Positions 8,079-16,006 of a DNA stretch of 64,000 nt are shown here, in pieces (the stretch's first letter is position 1; each line of letters begins with the position of its first letter). The position numbers were made by a program, and so were the translations under genes. Source of the DNA: Actinoplanes auranticolor (lineage in GTDB: Bacteria > Actinomycetota > Actinomycetes > Mycobacteriales > Micromonosporaceae); NCBI RefSeq assembly GCF_018332655.1, contig NZ_BOQL01000042.1:1-64000 (forward strand). The letters run 5' to 3'. A model generated the notes under the pieces. That model was given only the letters and a program-made list of their open reading frames with translations, did not search any database and was not told the DNA's origin.

Positions 8079-11000
8079 ATGCCGTCCGTAGGTGACTCTC
8101 CTGCTGCGGACAACTCGCCCCACTTAGATCTGCGAGGTTCCACCGCAGTTCAAGTGGGAGACGGGCCGCAAATGCACGTCCACATGCGCGGCAACCGACC
8201 GCCGTGGTGGACCCGGTCGGGCTATATCGAACAGGTCCGTGACATTGCCCCTGGAGGTGGATTGCCAGGAGCGCTCCGAGACCGCGATACCGAGCTGGAA
8301 GAGTTAGCAAAGTTCTGCGCTGGCGAGGGCGACTATCTATGGCTGAAGGCCGGCCCTTGGGCGGGCAAATCGGCCCTTCTTTCTACATTTGTGCTGAATC
8401 CTCCGCCGCAGACTGAGGTGGCGTCCTTCTTCATCACCGCACGTTTGGCGGCTCAGTCCGACAGCACCGCTTTCACGGACATGCTTATTGACCAGTTGAC
8501 GGCAATCGTCGGCGAGGGCATGCCGGCGGCTCTCGCTCCAGCGGCCCGCGACGCTCACCGCAGAGCCCTGCTAAGAGCATCTGTCGATCGACTGAAGACC
8601 GAGGGGCGTCGGCTCGTCTTGGTCGTGGATGGACTTGACGAAGACCGCGGAACTCGACCAGGTTCAGGCCTTGCAAGCGTGGCATCCCTGTTGCCAAAGA
8701 TCTGCGGCGACGGCTTGCGTATTATCGTTGCCAGCCGTCCAAATCCTACATTGCCCAGCGATGTTCCGGCGGACCATCCGCTGCGCCGGGGTTGCCGAAC
8801 GCGGACCCTTGCCACATCGGCGCACGCAGCCGCTATTGAGGTTCGGGCTAGCCGCGAACTCCAAGATCTACTTCATGGTGAACAAGTCGACCAGGACATC
8901 ATCGGTTTGGTGGCGGCGTCAGGTGGCGGACTCACTGCCGCCGAGTTGGAGGAGTTAATCGGCGCACCGCTTTACAAACTGGAAGGCTTGCTCGCGGGGG
9001 TCTTCGGTCGAACAATCGCAGGCCGCGCCGACAACATAAGCTCGACCCGAGTCTTCCTCTTCACTCACGAAGCGCTACGGGAGACTGCGGTCAGCTATCT
9101 CGGGAGCATGCTTTCGAGATACAGAGATCGCCTCCACGACTGGGCACAAAGATATAAGGCCACCGACAATGACCGTCCGGCATGGTCAATCAAGACCCCT
9201 CAGTATCTGCTTCGCGGCTATTCGCGAATGCTCCTCGATGCGGGAGAAATCGGACGACTAGTAGACCTTGTTACTGACCCTGCGCGGCACGATACGATGC
9301 TAGTTGCATTTGGCGGCGATGCAGTGGCCGCTGAAGAAATTCGTACCTGCCAAGATGCTCTCCTTCAGCAAGAAAATGTCGACGACTCAAAGCTGTTCGA
9401 TCTCACCAGACTATCTTTTTACCGCAACAGGCTTGAGGACCGGAACAGCGCTATTCCGAGCACGTTACCCGCCGTATGGGCGCTTCTAGGTCAGCCCGTG
9501 AGGGCTGAAGCACTCGCGTCAGGGATCGCCGACCCGATAGGCCGAGCGGGGGCGCTTGCGGAAGTGGTGAAGTCGCTAGGCTATGCGGGCCGCCGACAAG
9601 AAGCTGAGAAATTCGCGGAGAAGATCGTAAATTCGATTGAGCAAGATCGAGCGTTCGCCGCTTTGGTGTGGCATCTCTCGGACATTGGTGATTTCGGCGA
9701 GGCCGAAAGGATCGCCGACGGCATCTCGATGAGAGAGATGCAGGACCGCGCCTATGCTCGCTTAGCGCAAGCCTTGTTTGGTGTAGAAAAAAGGGATCCC
9801 GCTGCTCGGATAATCGCGAAGATCAGCGCAACTCAAATGCAAAGGCGAGCGCGGTCGCCCGTGCCGCTGAGCTTGGGTTGGGACGCCGCGGACCCTAGCG
9901 AGGATGACTGGTCGATCGAGCAGCCATTCGATGGACTGCATTCCTGGAACAAGCCAGATCCCACATTCGAAGCTCAGGAATGTTCGTCTGGATCAATCGA
10001 CCAGGCATGGATAGAGGACACCTCCTCCCTGTATCGCGATGACCAAGCCGAAGTCTTCGATGACGTGGTCCACATACTGATTCGTTCAGGGGAGCCCGAT
10101 CGCGCGATTAAGGTTGCGAGCGCCATTGCAATGGCAGACAGGCGAGCGTCATCTCTTACAAATGTGGCCCACTCTCTAATCGGGACCGGCAACCACTCGC
10201 GAGCTGAGGACGTCGCAGAGGAAGCAGAAAGGTCTGCCCGAGAAGTCGCAGATTCGGAGGAGCGCAGCTACGCACTATCTTGCTTTGCACAGGCGCTTAT
10301 CAATGTTGGCGATCTACGGCAAGCAACGGTCCTGGCTGACGCGTCGGCTCGATTTGCGATTAGGATCAAAGAACCGGCACCCAGAGCCTGGGCACTTTCT
10401 GAAGTTCTTCGCATTTACCTGACAGTGCGCGACTACGGTCGGGCGGAAAAGCTTTTCCGTGACGTAGTTTCCGATGAGGAGATCGATGTTCATGACGTGA
10501 TGTACGACATCGTTGACATGCTGGCACAGGCTGGCGAGCTACAGCGCTTTCGAGGCCTCGTAGGAGACGCCCGTGAGGATTCAAATGACCGGTATCGCAT
10601 CGACGATATCGCTGAGATATTCGACGATCGGCAGTCCCCGGTTGTAACCCAAAGCCTGGGTGAGGCTACTCAATCGCTTGACACGATTGAACGTATCGCT
10701 CGAAACATGCCTGACCACGGCAAGCGCGCATGGCACTTGATTCTGCTAGCCGAGGAGCTTTACAAGAAGGGCGACCAAGAACGAGCTTTCTCATTGGCCG
10801 ATGAAATTGAGCAACAAGTATCTAGTGTTGTTGACGCTCCGTTGAAGGCCCGGATTCTGGGTCACCTTACAAAGTTGAGTCAAGGCTCTGAACAAGCCGC
10901 GCGCCGACGCGAACATGCGGAGCGAACTGCACGCGGGATTCCATACTTAGCCTGGCGGGCTGCGGCGTTGAGTGAACTCGCAGTGATGTCCAATACCCCG

Positions 11001-11183
11001 AATGCGGGCCGCCTAATTGGCGAAGCGCTAACCTACTCCAGGTGGTACGAACGCCTCGGCGCCATCTCGAAGACCTATCCCCAAGTACTGCAGCGTTTTG
11101 CAGGGTTCGTGCTGGAAGGACCGATGAGCGCCGAATTACTGCAGCCCACTGAGTCCGTACCCGGTCTCAATTCGGCGCCTTAA
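8079..11183 (+). CDS. STAND/NLR-like ATPase with N-terminal RHIM-like motif and C-terminal repeats
   Basis: A 1034-residue signal-transduction ATPase, the likely sensor of the module. Residues 24-36 read VQVGDGPQMHVHM, matching the neighbouring protein's C-terminal motif. A NACHT/NB-ARC-like core follows: Walker A GPWAGKS (92-98), Walker B VLVVDGLDED (about 180-189), SRPNP (219-223) and a winged-helix region with FTHEALRE (about 329-336). From about residue 400 to 1010 there are helical TPR-like repeats with A-x-A-L-x-x-[LV] spacing, a usual ligand-sensing platform. The ATG lies nine bases after the effector stop, so the two genes form an operon. Base composition is clearly less GC-rich than the flanks, suggesting transfer. 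What it senses is unknown. Confidence 0.82.
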   Translation: MPSVGDSPAADNSPHLDLRGSTAVQVGDGPQMHVHMRGNRPPWWTRSGYIEQVRDIAPGGGLPGALRDRDTELEELAKFCAGEGDYLWLKAGPWAGKSALLSTFVLNPPPQTEVASFFITARLAAQSDSTAFTDMLIDQLTAIVGEGMPAALAPAARDAHRRALLRASVDRLKTEGRRLVLVVDGLDEDRGTRPGSGLASVASLLPKICGDGLRIIVASRPNPTLPSDVPADHPLRRGCRTRTLATSAHAAAIEVRASRELQDLLHGEQVDQDIIGLVAASGGGLTAAELEELIGAPLYKLEGLLAGVFGRTIAGRADNISSTRVFLFTHEALRETAVSYLGSMLSRYRDRLHDWAQRYKATDNDRPAWSIKTPQYLLRGYSRMLLDAGEIGRLVDLVTDPARHDTMLVAFGGDAVAAEEIRTCQDALLQQENVDDSKLFDLTRLSFYRNRLEDRNSAIPSTLPAVWALLGQPVRAEALASGIADPIGRAGALAEVVKSLGYAGRRQEAEKFAEKIVNSIEQDRAFAALVWHLSDIGDFGEAERIADGISMREMQDRAYARLAQALFGVEKRDPAARIIAKISATQMQRRARSPVPLSLGWDAADPSEDDWSIEQPFDGLHSWNKPDPTFEAQECSSGSIDQAWIEDTSSLYRDDQAEVFDDVVHILIRSGEPDRAIKVASAIAMADRRASSLTNVAHSLIGTGNHSRAEDVAEEAERSAREVADSEERSYALSCFAQALINVGDLRQATVLADASARFAIRIKEPAPRAWALSEVLRIYLTVRDYGRAEKLFRDVVSDEEIDVHDVMYDIVDMLAQAGELQRFRGLVGDAREDSNDRYRIDDIAEIFDDRQSPVVTQSLGEATQSLDTIERIARNMPDHGKRAWHLILLAEELYKKGDQERAFSLADEIEQQVSSVVDAPLKARILGHLTKLSQGSEQAARRREHAERTARGIPYLAWRAAALSELAVMSNTPNAGRLIGEALTYSRWYERLGAISKTYPQVLQRFAGFVLEGPMSAELLQPTESVPGLNSAP
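8148..8186 (+). other. RHIM-like amyloid motif, receptor copy
   Basis: Encodes VQVGDGPQMHVHM at residues 24-36 of the STAND protein, before the ATPase core. It agrees with the effector copy at V-Q-V-G-D-x-P-x-M-x-[IV]. The DNA of the two copies differs at many wobble positions, so the likeness is kept at protein level rather than being a recent DNA duplication. Confidence 0.72.
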
Positions 11184-11841
11184 CTCAGCGTCGCCTCCGT
11201 CAAGACATTTGGCGTAATTTCGCCAGAGGACTTCAGAGGATTGGCCCGCCCATTCGGCCACCTGAGTAGGCGATACTCCGGCATTGAGCCAAGTTGACAC
11301 CGCTGCATGACGTAGGACTGCGCAGAATCGCCGTGAGCGGCGGCGGGCAAGGCACCTCACGCGTCTCCCCTACCGCTCGCTGCTTCAGTTGTCGGGAGTC
11401 GCGGTTCCGGCCGCTGTCCGTCCAGTGCTTGCCTGCGTGTGGCTCGGCCGTCTCCAAGACGAACTTGCCCCACTCGCCATCCTTGGCCGGCAGCACGAGG
11501 TTCCGGGAAACGATGATCCCTACCGCCTCCTCCGGCCGGAGTGCCGCGTAGTAGAGACAGGCATAGAACGCCACCAACCGTGGACCGATTCTCCCCTGCT
11601 CGTGTACGCCAGCGAGCAGGGTCCGTGCCTGCACTGGGTTGGCGACCCTACGGCGATCAATGCCGCTGGAGGCTGTCTTTGGCGGCGTCCATTTCATGGT
11701 GGGCCACGGGTTGGCGGTCAACGCCTTGACCTCCAGCCCATGTTCGAGCATCGCCGTGAAGATCTTTCGACGACGCGTGAGCCCGACGGCGACCACGCTG
11801 TCGGGCTCGCTTGCTGTGAGGATCGTGCAGCATGGGGTCAT
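11136..11841 (-). pseudogene. Decayed tyrosine recombinase (integrase)
   Basis: Two minus-strand reading frames together encode parts of a phage-type integrase. The upstream part (11841 towards 11330) holds the end of the core-binding domain and the first catalytic arginine box (YYAALRPEEAVGI). The downstream part (from about 11330 to 11136, in another frame) holds the second box (VLRHAAVSTWL) and the nucleophile tyrosine (WRNYAKCLDG). The joint carries a frameshift and probably an internal deletion between the TREVPCP strand and the LRHA box. The N-terminal start of the protein is also missing. It converges on the STAND gene and overlaps its end by 48 bases. It is probably the relic of the element that integrated at the tRNA-Arg. 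Confidence 0.8.
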
Positions 11842-11965
11842 GCATCGATGGGGCCATGTGATGTCACCGACGTAGCGCTGGTGAACGCCGCAGCGGCGAA
11901 GTCACGACCGATCAGAACTGTGCCTGTACCGAGGCCGGATCTCAGCGTGCCCGCCGAGTGCTGCG

Positions 11966-12301
11966 CTACTGCTCTTGACCTTCCGTCGGTGATGGCTTGA
12001 GCGGTGGGCCGCCATGCGGTCGGAGTCGGCGCCCGTTGCCGGCCGCAAATGGTTGGGTCAACGGCCCGGCGTAGTCCGAGTCCGCAGGCAGAGTGGTGCC
12101 GTCGGGCCGTGCGGAGCGTGCGGCCGGCACGTGGTGGCGTCTGCGGTGGCGGGTCAGGTGGACGACCAGCGCGCTGACGGCCACTCCCACCGCAATGAGG
12201 GCTTCATTGTTTCCCCGACTGACTGCCCAGCCGACTCCGGTCACTGTGAGCGGCGCGATGAACATAGCCAGTGCCAGTACGTGCCAGTCCGTTCTAGTCA
12301 T
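11966..12301 (-). CDS. Small two-helix membrane protein, unknown
   Basis: A predicted 111-residue protein with two hydrophobic segments (about residues 6-25 and 33-52), then a basic HRRRHH stretch and a polar Pro/Gly-rich tail. I chose the ATG at 12301 because a GGGAAG sequence precedes it and the hydrophobic part starts directly after it; an upstream ATG at 12382 has no ribosome site. No family is recognised. It lies in the island's degraded right part, so expression is uncertain. Confidence 0.45.
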   Translation of the reverse strand: MTRTDWHVLALAMFIAPLTVTGVGWAVSRGNNEALIAVGVAVSALVVHLTRHRRRHHVPAARSARPDGTTLPADSDYAGPLTQPFAAGNGRRLRPHGGPPLKPSPTEGQEQ

Positions 12302-12374
12302 CTTCACTTCCCATCGTGCGGTTGGAGCAGTGTCGCGGTGATTGGTGGCGGCCCGCTTGGGCTGGTTGTCGTGG

Positions 12375-12660
12375 TCAGCCATAAAGCTGGTATTCAGTGG
12401 TGGGGATGCCGGTGATCAGGGTGACGCCCGGGTCGTCGCCGATGGCGTCGTCGTCGTGATGCAGGACGAGGTCGAAGTCCGGGCACTGTGGTCGTGCCCG
12501 GCGCGGGATGACGGCGACAGCAGAGAAGTCGGCTGCTTCGAGGGTGGCCCGAATGGGGGTGTTCCGGCCATCCGGGCCAGCACCCATTCGCACGTCTCGT
12601 CACCGGTCACAGCAGCGGCAGCCCGGCACACGTCGACGACTGCAACCCTCGTGTCAACCG
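12375..12660 (-). pseudogene. Possible degenerate RCK_C (TrkA-C) fragment
   Basis: A 72-residue minus-strand frame (12375-12593) ends with a segment AVAVIPRRA...DFDLVLHHDDDAIGDDPGV. This resembles the TrkA-C end of the intact protein at 19062-19562 (AVIRGQQ...DFVLHHDDTLVAIGDHHGI). A second frame just upstream (VAVVDVCRAAAAVTG, about 12560-12660) could be its displaced N-terminal part. No intact gene can be assembled. The likeness is short, so this call is tentative. The rest of 12660-12971 shows nothing I recognise. Confidence 0.3.
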
Positions 12661-12971
12661 ACGGACGCACGGCTGATCGTCGCGTTGAAGCTTGGGACAA
12701 CCCGTTCCCGAGCTGCGCTGCCTTCGGCTTCTTGCCGAGGCCGGGCCGCGTGGTTTGCCGCAGTGACGATGGCCGGCGTGGTGATACAGGTTCGGACGAG
12801 CTTGCAACGTGTTGTGGTCGTGGTCTGGCCGCGGTCGGCGTAGACCTTGCGTTGGTGCCGACTTGGCGTCCGGGCGTGCGTGGAGAGGTGAATCGCGTAG
12901 GGCAGCGGTAGTGGCGTGTTACGGCTACGCCGCGACGGTTGCGACCTGTGAAGATCGCGTAGTGTGCTGGT

Positions 12972-13472
12972 GTGCGTGTACGGGTGGAGCAGACCATGTT
13001 GCCGGGTATCGGTGTGCGTCATGATCTGGTGACGGCATCGGGTCGCACGGTCGGGGTGGTGTCGCACCGCAACGGCCGTCGGGATCTGCTGTTGTACGAC
13101 GTGGATGATCCGGACTCGAGCGCGGCGTCGATCCCGCTGACCGATGACGAGGCCGAGGCGCTGGCGGATGTGTTGGGTGCGTCGCTGATGCTGGGACAGT
13201 TGGCGGGTGTGCGTGAGCAGGCCGCGGGTCTGCTGACCGAGCAGGTCGGGATCAATGCCGGTTCGCCGTTCGTGGGACGTCGGCTTGGTGACACCCATGC
13301 CCGTTCGCGGACCGGGGCGTCGATCGTGGCGGTGTTGCGGGACCGGGAGGTCATCGTGTCGCCGGATCCGTCGTTCGTGTTCGAGGCCAATGACGTGGTC
13401 GTGGTGGTGGGTACCCGTGAAGGCGTCGACGGGGTCACCGCCATTTTCGCGTCCGGCCGGACGCGCGGCTGA
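12972..13472 (+). CDS. RCK_C (TrkA-C) regulatory subunit of a cation/proton antiporter, KhtT-like
   Basis: A 166-residue cytoplasmic protein. The N-terminal part (LPGIGVRHDL...) resembles the KhtT N-terminal domain, and a C-terminal RCK_C domain (about 85-160) includes TGASIVAVLRD and ends EANDVVVVVGT. KhtT-type subunits bind nucleotides and gate the partner K+/H+ antiporter. It lies six bases upstream of a CPA2 antiporter gene, the same order as B. subtilis khtT-khtU. The start is probably this GTG; a GTG at 12984 or ATG at 12996 would lose a few residues. A paralogue of equal length lies at 19062-19562. Confidence 0.85.
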   Translation: MRVRVEQTMLPGIGVRHDLVTASGRTVGVVSHRNGRRDLLLYDVDDPDSSAASIPLTDDEAEALADVLGASLMLGQLAGVREQAAGLLTEQVGINAGSPFVGRRLGDTHARSRTGASIVAVLRDREVIVSPDPSFVFEANDVVVVVGTREGVDGVTAIFASGRTRG

Positions 13473-13478
13473 GGGGTC

Positions 13479-14657
13479 ATGCACGGCACCACAGTGTTGC
13501 TCGTCGAGGTCGGGGCGCTGCTGTTCGCGCTGGGCATGCTGGGCCGGATCGGACGGCGGTTCGGGCTGTCGCCGATCCCGTTGTATCTGCTCGCCGGCCT
13601 GGCGTTCGGCCACGGCGGGTTACTGCCGTTGCACGCCAGTGAGGAGTTCATCGAGGTCGGCGCCGAGATCGGCGTGATCTTGTTGCTGCTCATGCTGGGC
13701 TTGGAGTACTCCGCCAGTGAGCTGGTGGGCAACTTGCGCGCCGCCGCGCCGGCCGGGCTGATCGACGCTGTGCTCAACGCTTTGCCCGGGGCCGGGTTCG
13801 CGTTGCTGCTGGGCTGGGACTGGCGGGCTGCGCTGGTGCTGGCGGGCATCACCTGGGTGTCGTCGTCCGGGGTGATCGCGAAGATTCTCAGTGATCTGGG
13901 GCGGCTCGGTAACCGGGAAACCCCGGTGATCTTGTCGGTGTTGGTCATCGAGGACCTGGCGATGGCGTTCTACCTGCCGTTGGTCACCGCGGTACTGGCC
14001 GGGGCGGGCCTGCTCGGTGGCGCCAAGGCGTTGGGTATCGCGGTTGCCTCCGTTATCGCGGTCCTCGTCGTCGCGATCCGCTACGGGCACAAGATCAGTG
14101 CTTTCATGTCGGTCAAGGATCCTGAGGCGTTGCTGCTCAGCGTGCTGGGGCTGACGTTGTTCGTCGCGGGTGTGGCCGCGAAGCTGCAGGTGTCGGCTGC
14201 GGTGGGTGCCTTCCTGGTCGGAATTGCTCTGGGTGGGCCGGTGGCGCATCACGCCACGCAGATCCTGTCGCCGTTGCGGGATCTGTTCGCCGCCGTGTTC
14301 TTCGTCTTCTTCGGCCTGGCCACCAACCCGGCCGACATGCCGCCGGTCCTGCTGCCGGCCTTGGGCCTGGCGGTGGTCACCATGGCGATGAAGGTGCTCA
14401 CCGGCTGGTTCGCGGCCAAGCGGGTCGGTATCGCCGTGCCGGGTCGGCTGCGCGCCGGCTTGGCGCTGATGCCGCGCGGGGAGTTTTCCGTCGTCATCGC
14501 CGGTTTGGCGGTGGCGTCCGGGGTGGAGCCGGGGCTGGCTCCGTTGGCGACGGCATATGTGTTGATCACGGTGGTTAGCGGTCCGGCTTTGGCGCGGCTG
14601 CCCGACTACGCGTGGTTCAAGGCGTTCGTACGCCGACGCACGACGACGGCGCCGTGA
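13479..14657 (+). CDS. CPA2-family monovalent cation/proton antiporter, KhtU/KefB-like
   Basis: A 392-residue polytopic membrane protein with about 12 hydrophobic segments spread along the whole length. It lacks a C-terminal TrkA-N domain, unlike KefB/KefC. Typical CPA2 features include the LLLMLGLEYSA stretch and a GVIAKILSDL segment in the core. It probably exports K+ or Na+ in exchange for protons. The preceding RCK_C protein is the natural regulatory subunit, six bases apart and co-transcribed. The substrate cannot be decided from sequence. Confidence 0.87.
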   Translation: MHGTTVLLVEVGALLFALGMLGRIGRRFGLSPIPLYLLAGLAFGHGGLLPLHASEEFIEVGAEIGVILLLLMLGLEYSASELVGNLRAAAPAGLIDAVLNALPGAGFALLLGWDWRAALVLAGITWVSSSGVIAKILSDLGRLGNRETPVILSVLVIEDLAMAFYLPLVTAVLAGAGLLGGAKALGIAVASVIAVLVVAIRYGHKISAFMSVKDPEALLLSVLGLTLFVAGVAAKLQVSAAVGAFLVGIALGGPVAHHATQILSPLRDLFAAVFFVFFGLATNPADMPPVLLPALGLAVVTMAMKVLTGWFAAKRVGIAVPGRLRAGLALMPRGEFSVVIAGLAVASGVEPGLAPLATAYVLITVVSGPALARLPDYAWFKAFVRRRTTTAP

Positions 14658-15350
14658 CGGCGCGCCGGGCGGGCTTGTGGACGGTGTCGTGGTCGCGGTG
14701 AGTTCCAGGGCCAGGACGGTCGCCGCCAGCCAGTCGCTGGGGCGTCGGACGATGTGATCTTGCGGGCATCCAGGTAGACAGACCAGACGAAGTTTGTCAT
14801 CGCCGCCAGGGCTGCTGGCGTAGCGGCTGGATCGGTATGGCTCGGGCGTGAGGATGCTGGCGTACGGCGTTGCTGGCCGTGACGGGAAACGCCGTGGTGA
14901 TGGCGGCTGTGGGGGTCGGTGCACCGATCGGGTGGTTGCTGGTTCCCCGGAAATCCTTGCCCTGCCAGCCTCGCCTGGGCCAAAAGGTGCACCGTGCGTG
15001 GTGGTCGATGCCGGTCCGGGCGGGTTGCCGCTGGGGCAGGTGGTAGAGCCGGCGTGAAGCACGCAGCAGGTTCCGCACAACGCCAGGATCGCGGTGGTCA
15101 CGCCGGCGTACGCCTGCGCCCATTTCGACGACTACATCGACGCGGTAGATGAGGCGCTCCGGGCCCTCACCGTCGAGCTCACCGCGGTGTGGTTGCTGCT
15201 GGGCCCGTCCAGCGGGGCGGGCAGCCGCGTGGTGGGCCGAGGACCCGGCTGACGCCGCTGTTGCGCCAAAGCTGTGTTCCTCGGGGCGGGTCGGTCGAGC
15301 GCCTGGTCACGCGCTGCAGCGGCGGGGTCTGGCCAGTGCGGGCGGGCCGG
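14658..15350. other. Intergenic region without a confident gene
   Basis: About 690 bases between the antiporter and the end of the response-regulator gene. One plus-strand frame (about 15068-15250) reads like coding sequence, with AVVTPAYACAHFDDY followed by a helical stretch. It lacks a start signal and matches no family I know, so it could be a gene remnant. Nothing else stands out. Confidence 0.4.
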
Positions 15351-16004
15351 TCAGGGTTCGATGAGGCCGGTGCGGATGGCGTAGCGGGTGAGCTCCAGCC
15401 GGTCGCGCAGCCCAAGCTTCTGCAGGATGTTGGACCGGTGTCGTTCCACGGTCTTGACGGCGATGAACAGCAGGTCGGCGATCTCTTTGCTGGAGTGGCC
15501 TTCAGCGACGAGCTTCAGAACCTCTTCCTCCCGGTCGGTGATGCTCCTAGCCGGCAGGGTGCCCGGGTCGCCGGCGTGTTCGAGGTAGTTACGGATGAGG
15601 GCGGTCTCGGCGCCGGGGTAGAGGAACGGCTCGTCGCGCATCGCGGCCCGGCAGGCTTCCACGAGGTCTCGGTCGGCGACCGACTTGAGGACGTAGCCGG
15701 CGGCGCCGACGCGCAGGGCTTCGAAGAAGTACTGCTCGTTGTCGTACATGGTGAGCATCAGGATCCGCAGGTGCGGCATGCTGCGTGACAGCTCGCGGGC
15801 GGCCTGCAGTCCGGTTGTCCGGGGCATGGCGATGTCGAGGATGGCCAGGTCCGGACGGGTGGCTTGGGCTTGGTCGAGGGCTTCGGTGCCGTCGGCTGCT
15901 TCGGCGACGACGGTGAGGTCGGCTTCGTTGTCCAGGATGAGCCGGACGCCGCGGCGTACCAGGGCGTGGTCGTCGGCGAGCAGAATGCGAATGGGATCCG
16001 GCAT
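15351..16004 (-). CDS. NarL/FixJ-type response regulator
   Basis: A 217-residue two-component response regulator. The N-terminal receiver domain (about 1-120) has the acidic pair after LLADDHALV and the phospho-acceptor aspartate in LAILDIAMP. A C-terminal LuxR-type helix-turn-helix (about 150-212) includes LKLVAEGHSSKEIA and KTVERHRSNI. The gene starts two bases after the stop of the adjacent histidine kinase, so they form one operon. Its position between two cation antiporter loci suggests control of ion or osmotic response, but that is inference from location only. Confidence 0.93.
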   Translation of the reverse strand: MPDPIRILLADDHALVRRGVRLILDNEADLTVVAEAADGTEALDQAQATRPDLAILDIAMPRTTGLQAARELSRSMPHLRILMLTMYDNEQYFFEALRVGAAGYVLKSVADRDLVEACRAAMRDEPFLYPGAETALIRNYLEHAGDPGTLPARSITDREEEVLKLVAEGHSSKEIADLLFIAVKTVERHRSNILQKLGLRDRLELTRYAIRTGLIEP

Positions 16005-16006
16005 GA

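Noticed and set aside
12416..12997. A 193-residue minus-strand frame in the island's right part
   Set aside because: Ser/Thr/Pro/Arg-rich throughout, no ribosome site, and it conflicts with the better-supported short RCK_C-like fragment and with the start of the plus-strand RCK_C gene.
13620..15101. A 493-residue minus-strand frame opposite the CPA2 antiporter
   Set aside because: Gln/Arg/His-rich antisense translation of a membrane-protein gene without any domain.
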